9,542 nt of DNA from CAYZEZ01 sp964477295 (lineage in GTDB: Bacteria > Bacteroidota > Bacteroidia > Bacteroidales > SM23-62): the NCBI GenBank assembly GCA_964477295.1, contig CAYZEZ010000197.1:1-9542 (forward strand). The letters run 5' to 3'. Shown here piece after piece: positions 1-6,462 of the stretch. The position numbers were made by a program, and so were the translations under genes. Under the pieces are notes generated by a model. The model had not been told where the DNA came from. It saw only the letters and a list, made by a program, of their open reading frames with translations, and did no database searches. Position 1 is the stretch's first letter. The number at the start of each line of letters is the position of its first letter.

Positions 1-42
1 TTCTGACTTCTGAATTCTGAATTCTGAATTTTGACTTCAAAA
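1..42. repeat. Degenerate heptanucleotide tandem repeat (TTCTGAA, six units)
   Basis: Six consecutive 7-base units can be read from base 1: TTCTGAC, then TTCTGAA three times, then TTTTGAC and TTCAAAA. The middle three are identical and the outer ones decay from the consensus. The array may continue to the left of the window. It ends 7 bases before the ATG of the fucosidase gene, so it fills the place where the leader and possibly part of the promoter would be. Its function is unknown. Short tandem heptamers can change copy number by replication slippage, which here would alter spacing upstream of the gene and not the reading frame. Confidence 0.85.
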
Positions 43-49
43 CAATAAT

Positions 50-1516
50 ATGAAAAAGCTCATTTATTTTATTGGATTAACGCTGATTATAAATGTCACC
101 TGCGCACAGCACGAGTCGCACTATTTTCCGCCGGAGGATCCACTGGTGGTGAAGAAGCTGGAACAGTGGCAAGATCTGAAATTTGGATTGCTGATGCATT
201 GGGGAACGTATAGCCAGTGGGGGATTGTGGAATCATGGTCGATCTGCCCTGAAGATTATGGCTGGTGCAAGAGGGAAAAAGGATCAAATCCCGATAATTA
301 TTTCGAATATGTAAGAGAATATGAAAACCTGAAATCCACCTTCAACCCGATAGATTTCGATCCCGACAGGTGGGCTACTGCTGCCAGATACGCTGGAATG
401 AAGTATGTTATATTTACTACAAAGCATCACGATGGCTTTTGCATGTTTGATTCAAAATACACAGATTATAAAATTACAGACCCTGGCTGTCCATTCAGCA
501 CACATCCGAAATCAAATGTTACGAATGAGATTTTCAGGGCGTTCAGGGATCAGGGATTCTGGACCGGGGCTTATTTCTCCAAACCCGACTGGCACAGTGA
601 TTTTTACTGGTGGCCTGAATTTCCTCCTCTCGACCGGAATGTTAACTATGATCCGGCAATGTATCCCGAACGATGGAAAAGTTTTGTTGAGTTCACCCAT
701 AACCAGATCCTGGAACTTATGACGGACTATGGCCGGGTTGATATTCTCTGGCTGGATGGCGGCTGGGTCTCAGAAAAAACCAGGAAAGAAATTGTTGAAT
801 CGACCATTCGCCACATTGAGGAATCTGATTCACGCTATCCATTGCGAAGATATGTCAACCAGGATATCCGGATGGATGAGCTGGTAGATAAATGCCGTGA
901 AAAGCAGCCCGGGTTGATAGTAGTCGACCGTGCCGTTACAGGGCCAAACCAGAATTATCTCACCCCCGAGAACCGCGTCCCCGAAAAACAGCTGCCCTAT
1001 CCATGGGAATCGTGCATTATTGCCGGTGGAGGCTGGTCGTGGGTGGAAAATCCGGAGTATATGTCATCCCGTGAACTGGTTCACATGCTGGCAGATATTG
1101 TGGCCAAAGGAGGCAACCTTTTACTGAACATTGCCCCCGGGCCACAGGGTCAATGGCACGACCTGGCATATGAACAGCTGGCCGAGGTGGGAGACTGGAT
1201 GGAGGTAAACAGTGAGGCCATCTATAATACCCGAGCCATTGAACCTTTTAAGGAGTTTGATGTCTGTTACACCTTCAACCATTCATCCGGTACCATGTTT
1301 GCGATATATGTTGGAGAAGAAGAAAAAATTCCTGCAGAAATTCAGATTTCATTCACGGTTCTGAAGAAAGGAAGCAAGATATATATGCTTGGGTATAAGG
1401 AGCCGCTGGACTGGAAAGTGAATTCAGACGGGCTATTCATACAGATCCCGGAAAATCTGCAAAATAAGCCACCCTGCAAATATGCATGGACGTTTAAGAT
1501 CAAACCGGCACTTTAA
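50..1516 (+). CDS. Exported alpha-L-fucosidase, glycoside hydrolase family 29
   Basis: This 488-residue protein should hydrolyse terminal alpha-L-fucose from oligosaccharides or polysaccharides with retention of configuration. Residues 1-19 form a signal peptide (KK, then a hydrophobic stretch ending near CAQ), so it acts in the periplasm or outside the cell. The GH29 (beta/alpha)8 catalytic domain spans about 30-390. It shows KFGLLMHWG at 44-52, FTTKHHDGF at 122-130 (the substrate-binding His pair), and ILWLDGGW at 232-239, in which D236 is the expected nucleophile. It also has YLTPE at 303-308 followed by a WESC segment, and GGNLLLNIAPG near 354-364. The acid/base glutamate is less conserved in this family; E308 is a candidate only. 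Residues from about 395 to the end fit the usual C-terminal beta-sandwich. The length is normal for the family. No strong Shine-Dalgarno is seen, as is common in Bacteroidota; the start is set by the signal peptide. The natural substrate (host glycan, fucoidan or plant material) cannot be told, and no SusC/D genes are in view. Confidence 0.95.
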   Translation: MKKLIYFIGLTLIINVTCAQHESHYFPPEDPLVVKKLEQWQDLKFGLLMHWGTYSQWGIVESWSICPEDYGWCKREKGSNPDNYFEYVREYENLKSTFNPIDFDPDRWATAARYAGMKYVIFTTKHHDGFCMFDSKYTDYKITDPGCPFSTHPKSNVTNEIFRAFRDQGFWTGAYFSKPDWHSDFYWWPEFPPLDRNVNYDPAMYPERWKSFVEFTHNQILELMTDYGRVDILWLDGGWVSEKTRKEIVESTIRHIEESDSRYPLRRYVNQDIRMDELVDKCREKQPGLIVVDRAVTGPNQNYLTPENRVPEKQLPYPWESCIIAGGGWSWVENPEYMSSRELVHMLADIVAKGGNLLLNIAPGPQGQWHDLAYEQLAEVGDWMEVNSEAIYNTRAIEPFKEFDVCYTFNHSSGTMFAIYVGEEEKIPAEIQISFTVLKKGSKIYMLGYKEPLDWKVNSDGLFIQIPENLQNKPPCKYAWTFKIKPAL

Positions 1517-4500
1517 AATTCCGCCTCCTTAATCCAGAGCGGGAAATCCATCTCGAGATTCATCTGACGGCTGGTGGGCTGCTGAGCCCCGCTTGTCAGC
1601 TGCCTGACTTTCCTGCTTACAAATTGCTGTAATTCAGATACGGTTAGCTGTCCATCCTGGTTTATGTCTCCTTCCATCTGATTATCCGGATCAAAAGCAA
1701 AGGCCTGTTTTATTGAATAGGTAAACACACCATTCTGCCATGCCTCTCCTTCCAGGGCATAACTATCTCCCGCAGCGGCAGAAATGACCACCGTTCCCGA
1801 TCCGTTGCTCAGGTTTGTAAAAAGTTCCTGCATGAGTTGAAACGAGTTGGCCAGTCCCAGGTTACTCGAACTGGTAACCACCCTGGAACCCTTAAATGAA
1901 ACGGCCGTCAGGGATGCCGAATCCGAATCAATGCGTTCACCGGTATCCTGATCTATGTTAACCAATGATTCTTTATCCACCTCTCCGGAATGGCAGGCAT
2001 CCATCAGCAATAATTTCTGACGCGCAGGGATAGAATCCAGTAATCCTTCAATCAGGTCATAGGAGATCCCACGCCGGGCAGGGTCTGTAAAATCGCAATC
2101 GTACGAAGCATAATAGAATTCATACGAAGGATCCAGCAGGCCATGTCCCGAAATAAATAACACAGCATAATCATGCACCTCTGTCGACCGGAAAAATGCC
2201 TGCAGCCGGCCGAGGTTTTCGAGCGTCACCTCCTCGTCGGTTAAGGCAAAGGTGTGAACTGCGCCAAACCGGCTCGCGTTGGATTGAAATAATTCCAGCA
2301 GATCTTCTCCATCCTTCCGGGCATATTTCAGGTCATGATCATCATCAATATAATCGGAAACACTCATAATTCCCATGTAGAGATCGGGCTTTTCATCGGC
2401 CGGAGCCAGGTAGCTGATCTCAAAACTGGCAGGTAATGAGCTGATATTATGCTCATTAAATGCAGTAATGTTTATGTTGTTGCTTCCTGGTGCAAGGGGG
2501 ATTTTCAATGACTGATGAAGGGATCGTTTCCCGCCATCCAGGTCAAAACCTGCTGATCCCCATAAGGGGACTCCATTGATTTCGACCTGAATTTTTCTCA
2601 GCCCGGAAGCCGTGTCAGTAATAAGAATGTCGAGTTTTAATTCCAGATCTGTTGTAAACAATGCCTTTTCTGACAGGATAGAAACCACCGGCCTGGAAAT
2701 CTCCCCGGTAAAAACCGCCTCATCAATCCCCAGCTTTGACAATCTTTTCCGGTAGGCCGACTCATATGCAGTAATGATATCCTGATCCGGCCAGCCCAGC
2801 GCATTCAGCACCACATCCGGACGGTTGTACTGAAGATCACGGGTCTCGAAGGGATAGATATGCCCTTTCTCCCTGAATGCGATCCCATTAACTGTTTTAT
2901 CCGGCGACATGTAATACCCGCCAGGAGTGAATATTACCAACCCGGTTCCGTTCATTGGCAGGAAAGTGGCGAGTAGCGATCCTTTTTCCGTATCCCAAAA
3001 CTCAAGGTAGTTTTCATATTGAAATACAACCTGACCGTTTGGCATAAACCGGATGGATTCCGGTAAAATCCTTAATCCTGTTGCGAGTGTATCCATCACA
3101 TTGCCGGAGGTATTCAACAGTATAATATCAAACAGAACCTGGTTGTCTTTCCTCAAACCTCCCGCCATAACCGGGAAGACCAGGAAGTTTTCATCCTGGC
3201 TTGCAGCTATCCTCTGGTGGATACTGTAGGGTATTTTTGCATCCAATGACCAGGTATATAATTTCCGGCCGCTGGTCAAATCAATTTTAACAACCTCTTC
3301 CTCATTGAATATGAAGATGTTATCATTACTAACGAGGAAGCTATAAAAGGATTCATTAATCTGCGATACTAATTTCCCGTCCAACAGCCGGTAAACCGAT
3401 AACCGGTCATCTGCCGTCTCGAATACAATATACTTCTCATTTGGGCTTATGATCCGCCGGGTAAGGTTAGCATAGTTTACCTCTACAGAGATTTTAGTCC
3501 TGAATAACGACAATTCCTTCCCGGTTAACAGATCATATGATTTAATTTCAACTTTGTAAAGGCGATCCTTATCCCTTTCACCTATTGTATTCAACATGAA
3601 GTACCTGTTGTTTTTCCAGGATATCCATCTGACCATTGAATAATCAGGATCTTCAAAAGAGCTCACCAGGCGGTCTTCCTGCAGGTCATACACCCTGGTA
3701 TCGTATAAAAAACCCGATGCAATCCGCCTTTTGTCACTGCTGAACGTCATTGCTTCATTTCCTGATTCCAGCCCGTTGAGCCTGTTGATCACCTTCCCGG
3801 AATGTAAATCAAATATCCTTACAGGGTATTGTGTACCCCAGCCATCCGTCTCATACCTCGAACTGATAGCCAGCAGGCTACCGTCATCGGACAGGGTGTA
3901 ATCTTCAATCTCCTCAACGTAACCGCGCAGGGGCCTGACCTCTCTTCTCAAATCATTATCCCAAACCACAATGGAACCTTCATCATTTCCTGTGGCAGAT
4001 AGCGATTTATCCTGGTTGGTCTCAAGAGCTGTAATGATGGCAGAATGTGAACTGCTCCGGTAGAAGGATATGTTTTCCGGATCATCGAGGTCCCATTCCG
4101 TAAGGATATATCGAGGCGATCCGTTTATTGTGGTATCCCAGTTCCCTGACGCAATAAAAGATGCTGTGCTATTCGTAAACCTTGAATAATCGATGGTAAG
4201 GCATGCTTCAAGATCACCCTTCCTGTTAAGTCCAAAACCTGAAGGATATTTAGCCTTATAATAGGATTGGACCGTTCCTGTTTCGTAGTTCCAAATTACT
4301 CCATATGAATCAATATCGACAGAGAATATGAGGGGAAGGATCGGGTGGACTGCAAGCGACAACATCCCGGAAGACTCTATATCACAGGAGTTTAAGACAT
4401 TACCCGTTTCAATATCAATTATTGAGATGGAAGAGCTGCCGCCCAGTGCAATTTGTGATCCTTTCATCGGCACAATACGCCATATGCCATTGGGGGCTTC

Positions 4501-6087
4501 CATGTTCATATATACTTCAGGACCATCCGGTGTCCATTTGAGGATCATCAGTTCGTTGCTGCTGTTTTTATAAACAAGGAAACGGCCATTGGCTGAAAAG
4601 GACAGCTCATACGGGATATTCTTTGTGGGAATGTTATAAATTATCTCCTGTTTTACCGGATCGAATATGCGGATACCGGTCCTGTTGGAATTGGCTATGG
4701 CGATCAGTCCGTCTTCAGGATTAATATCCATATTTACATCCATATCGTCATCTCCATAAATATCGTTCGACTGTGAAGTGAGGGTCCGGTAAAGCTCTTT
4801 ACCTGTTGTCAGATCCCACGTTACCAGGTTGCCCCTTTTATCTCCACTGAAGAGCCAGTTTTTTATGGGATGAAAAACCAGGTCGGTTATGGGTGATGAA
4901 TGACCCACCTGAAGAACTGAACCATCAGAAATATCCCTGATTACAGGTTCTTCACTCATCATGCTTCCCGGATCAACATTTAAACAAAGGAAATCGGTTT
5001 TCTCATTTGAACGGGTCAGGCCAACAATGATCTCATTTTTATTATTCAAACCCGCACCATATAACCTGAAGAAATCGGCCGGGGTTATACCATTGCCCAT
5101 GTTCCCGTAATCGGGATGGTACAAAAAGATCCGGTAATCAGCCACTGCAAAAAAATAATTATCTCCCGGGATATGTAAGATGGCATTTACATTATACCAT
5201 TTATCTGCTTCATATTCAATGAATTTGGAAAGGTCATTTCGCCTGTGCTTTAGTACATACCCCAGCCGGTCGATGGTAATGATGAGTGAGCCGTCGCTGT
5301 TCTGAACAACATATTCTGTTTTCCCTTTATGATCCCATGTAAAGGTTTCTGACCAGGTGCTGGTTTCAAATATGTGGAATTGCTCCCTCCTGTCTGTGTT
5401 GCCCGGGTCTGAGGTTGTCATGACAACTACCTGTGAACCGTCGCCACTAAAAAACACCCCTGCTTCCTTCATTTTAAAACCAGCAATCTCCCTTGAGGAG
5501 CGGGCGTGCCAATCCAGCAGGTAAAGAGAAGTACCTTTGTCTCCATTATCTGTAAGAATAAGAAATCTGTTTTCCTTCAGGGGATAAATTCCAGACACAG
5601 AACCTTCGGCCATCCACGGGATGGAATCATTTTTTACCCCGCTTCCTACATCCCACGAAAAGGCCTGTTCCATCCATGTATCTATTGACACCAGGTTCCT
5701 TCCGTCGTCGGAAAAAGCAACCGTATAGGCATAAGGAAAAGTGGAAATCAATTTCCCTGAGGGTATCTCAACCAATTGCAAACCTTCATCATAGCTGGTA
5801 TATGGTTGAAGCAGCACCATATCCTCCGAGGGATGGAGGAAGTACCTGTTATATTCTCCGGGAAGGGTTATCCCTTTTTCTCCATTGGTCCCATCCCAGA
5901 AACTCACCTGCTGCGCTTCTGAATAAAACGACCTGGTAACAATATAATCACTACTGCTGCTCCAGTCGATTTGCGCGAAACCGCCTTTTGCAACACCCTC
6001 TTTTCCCCACAAAATTTCCTGGGTAACAGCATTGTTACATAAAAAAAGAAGCAAAAGTACAGATAGAAAAAGATTTCTCAATCTCAT
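1513..6087 (-). CDS. Exported WD40 beta-propeller protein with C-terminal caspase-fold (peptidase C14) domain and EF-hand loop
   Basis: A 1524-residue protein. Residues 1-23 form a signal peptide (MRLRN, a leucine-rich core, cleavage near AVTQ), with no convincing lipobox. About 30-1055 is beta-propeller repeats, probably two or three propellers. The clearest WD-type blades are 395-425 (GHSSPIT ... VTWD) and 680-710 (SHSAIIT ... VVWD). A segment at 1056-1098 (GYYMSPD ... YNRPDVVLNALG) is a linker I recognise from related Bacteroidota caspase-family proteins. An Ig-like beta domain follows at about 1130-1228. The caspase-like domain spans about 1235-1465, with catalytic His in ISGHG (H1315) and Cys in MDACHSG (C1365). 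D1363, two residues before the Cys, matches the metacaspase S1-pocket aspartate and suggests cleavage after Arg/Lys. Residues 1474-1485 form a canonical EF-hand loop. No type IX secretion sorting domain is seen at the C-terminus. The stop overlaps that of the convergent fucosidase. The start is chosen for the signal peptide. Substrate and biological role are unknown. Confidence 0.92.
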   Translation of the reverse strand: MRLRNLFLSVLLLLFLCNNAVTQEILWGKEGVAKGGFAQIDWSSSSDYIVTRSFYSEAQQVSFWDGTNGEKGITLPGEYNRYFLHPSEDMVLLQPYTSYDEGLQLVEIPSGKLISTFPYAYTVAFSDDGRNLVSIDTWMEQAFSWDVGSGVKNDSIPWMAEGSVSGIYPLKENRFLILTDNGDKGTSLYLLDWHARSSREIAGFKMKEAGVFFSGDGSQVVVMTTSDPGNTDRREQFHIFETSTWSETFTWDHKGKTEYVVQNSDGSLIITIDRLGYVLKHRRNDLSKFIEYEADKWYNVNAILHIPGDNYFFAVADYRIFLYHPDYGNMGNGITPADFFRLYGAGLNNKNEIIVGLTRSNEKTDFLCLNVDPGSMMSEEPVIRDISDGSVLQVGHSSPITDLVFHPIKNWLFSGDKRGNLVTWDLTTGKELYRTLTSQSNDIYGDDDMDVNMDINPEDGLIAIANSNRTGIRIFDPVKQEIIYNIPTKNIPYELSFSANGRFLVYKNSSNELMILKWTPDGPEVYMNMEAPNGIWRIVPMKGSQIALGGSSSISIIDIETGNVLNSCDIESSGMLSLAVHPILPLIFSVDIDSYGVIWNYETGTVQSYYKAKYPSGFGLNRKGDLEACLTIDYSRFTNSTASFIASGNWDTTINGSPRYILTEWDLDDPENISFYRSSSHSAIITALETNQDKSLSATGNDEGSIVVWDNDLRREVRPLRGYVEEIEDYTLSDDGSLLAISSRYETDGWGTQYPVRIFDLHSGKVINRLNGLESGNEAMTFSSDKRRIASGFLYDTRVYDLQEDRLVSSFEDPDYSMVRWISWKNNRYFMLNTIGERDKDRLYKVEIKSYDLLTGKELSLFRTKISVEVNYANLTRRIISPNEKYIVFETADDRLSVYRLLDGKLVSQINESFYSFLVSNDNIFIFNEEEVVKIDLTSGRKLYTWSLDAKIPYSIHQRIAASQDENFLVFPVMAGGLRKDNQVLFDIILLNTSGNVMDTLATGLRILPESIRFMPNGQVVFQYENYLEFWDTEKGSLLATFLPMNGTGLVIFTPGGYYMSPDKTVNGIAFREKGHIYPFETRDLQYNRPDVVLNALGWPDQDIITAYESAYRKRLSKLGIDEAVFTGEISRPVVSILSEKALFTTDLELKLDILITDTASGLRKIQVEINGVPLWGSAGFDLDGGKRSLHQSLKIPLAPGSNNINITAFNEHNISSLPASFEISYLAPADEKPDLYMGIMSVSDYIDDDHDLKYARKDGEDLLELFQSNASRFGAVHTFALTDEEVTLENLGRLQAFFRSTEVHDYAVLFISGHGLLDPSYEFYYASYDCDFTDPARRGISYDLIEGLLDSIPARQKLLLMDACHSGEVDKESLVNIDQDTGERIDSDSASLTAVSFKGSRVVTSSSNLGLANSFQLMQELFTNLSNGSGTVVISAAAGDSYALEGEAWQNGVFTYSIKQAFAFDPDNQMEGDINQDGQLTVSELQQFVSRKVRQLTSGAQQPTSRQMNLEMDFPLWIKEAEF

Positions 6088-6176
6088 AAATATTCCAGGC
6101 TATGAATCCTGCGAGAGCCACCCCCGCCATGAGTACCCGGGAGGGGTTAGCAGACACAATAAAAAATAAATACAAA

Positions 6177-6189
6177 GGATCATTGATCC
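6177..6189. repeat. Perfect 13-bp inverted repeat GGATCA-T-TGATCC
   Basis: Six-base perfect arms flank a single T. It lies about 90 bp upstream of the caspase-like start codon, inside the leader predicted from the leftward promoter motif. A one-base loop makes it a poor RNA hairpin, so if it is functional a DNA-binding dimer is likelier. It may also be chance. Confidence 0.4.
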
Positions 6190-6204
6190 CTCGACCCGAA
6201 TGTT

Positions 6205-6221
6205 GCCCGGCCACCCGGGGC
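6205..6221. repeat. GC-rich short hairpin (CCCGG-CCAC-CCGGG)
   Basis: Five all-GC base pairs close a four-base loop (6206-6219), extended by a G-C pair at 6205/6221 across a one-base bulge. No T-run follows on either strand, so it is not an intrinsic terminator for either flanking gene. On the minus strand it would sit in the long leader of the caspase-like mRNA. Confidence 0.4.
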
Positions 6222-6276
6222 ACGCGTGGCGAGAAGAGTCGATTACAAAAATAGAATTTGTTTTGTTGAACTGTTA

Positions 6277-6308
6277 TTGAATCTTGATTTTAAACAAAAT
6301 TAACTTTG
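6277..6308 (+). promoter_or_regulatory. Candidate rightward Bacteroidota promoter (TTG / TAACTTTG)
   Basis: TAACTTTG at 6301-6308 matches the Bacteroidota -7 consensus TAnnTTTG, with a TTG at 6277-6279 separated by 21 bases, close to the usual -33 spacing. It points at the efflux operon and would give a leader of about 150 bases. Its -7 box shares the central TA with a leftward -7 box. The motif match is direct; activity is inferred. Confidence 0.4.
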
Positions 6309-6328
6309 AATAATGCCCGGATCGCAAA
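6295..6328 (-). promoter_or_regulatory. Candidate leftward Bacteroidota promoter for the caspase-like gene
   Basis: On the minus strand TAATTTTG (6302-6295) matches TAnnTTTG, and TTTG (6328-6325) lies 22 bases upstream as a -33 element. Transcription would begin near 6288 and leave a leader of about 200 bases containing the GC-rich hairpin region. Another -7 match, TATTTTTG at 6253-6246, lacks a TTG at the right distance and is weaker. Confidence 0.4.
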
Positions 6329-6359
6329 ATATTTAAAAGCCCGTTAAACTTTTTCCTTT

Positions 6360-6393
6360 TTGCTGCATCTAATAAAAATACATTTTATCTTTG
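6360..6393 (+). promoter_or_regulatory. Candidate proximal promoter of the RND efflux operon (TTG / TATCTTTG)
   Basis: TATCTTTG at 6386-6393 is a full match to the Bacteroidota -7 consensus. The nearest upstream TTG is at 6360-6362, with a 23-base spacer, a little longer than usual. Transcription would begin at about 6400, right at the palindrome at 6404-6420 and about 60 bases before the adaptor ATG. It is the best-placed promoter for this operon. Confidence 0.5.
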
Positions 6394-6403
6394 CGCTCCA
6401 GAT

Positions 6404-6420
6404 AACAATTGATAATTGTT
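6404..6420. promoter_or_regulatory. Perfect palindrome AACAATT-GAT-AATTGTT, candidate repressor operator
   Basis: Seven-base perfect arms separated by three bases begin 10 bases after the proximal -7 box, overlapping the predicted transcription start. The size, AT-rich symmetry and position resemble operators of MarR- or TetR-type repressors, which often control RND pumps. No regulator gene is in the window, so the binding protein is unknown. It is too AT-rich and short for a strong terminator hairpin. Confidence 0.5.
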
Positions 6421-6462
6421 CCTTTAATTACTTTATGTTGCAGGTATTCAGGTAAATCTATC

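Larger units (their letters stand above)
6088..6462. other. Divergent intergenic region between caspase-like gene and efflux operon
   Basis: This 375-bp stretch carries no convincing gene. The part next to the caspase-like gene (about 6110-6235) is GC-rich and holds short inverted repeats. The rest is AT-rich and holds Bacteroidota-type promoter motifs on both strands plus a perfect palindrome near the efflux genes. A minus-strand reading frame reaching from 6223 into the start of the caspase-like gene has no family resemblance and overlaps that gene's signal peptide in another frame, so it is not called. No tRNA or recognisable structured RNA was found by eye. Confidence 0.7.

Noticed and set aside
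50..106. Lipoprotein signal at the fucosidase N-terminus (Cys near residue 18)
   Set aside because: The residues before the Cys (N-V-T) do not fit a lipobox; an ordinary signal peptidase I site at CAQ is likelier.
1550..1559. ATCTCGAGAT palindrome near the convergent gene ends
   Set aside because: It lies inside the caspase-like coding sequence, has no loop or T-run, and is short enough to be chance.
1633..1668. EF-hand loop read as a dockerin module
   Set aside because: Dockerins have two such loops in tandem; only one is present, and no cohesin or cellulosome gene is nearby.
6206..6219. GC hairpin as an intrinsic terminator
   Set aside because: No T-run follows on either strand, and it lies upstream, not downstream, of both flanking genes.
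6035..6223. 62-residue minus-strand reading frame upstream of the caspase-like gene, with a hydrophobic stretch
   Set aside because: It overlaps the signal-peptide region of the caspase-like gene in a different frame, crosses the GC-rich hairpins, and resembles no family.
6409..6462. Upstream in-frame TTG start for the efflux adaptor (18 extra residues)
   Set aside because: It lies inside the palindrome and nearly at the predicted transcription start, has no ribosome binding site, and places a non-typical segment before the MKK-plus-anchor start found at 6463.
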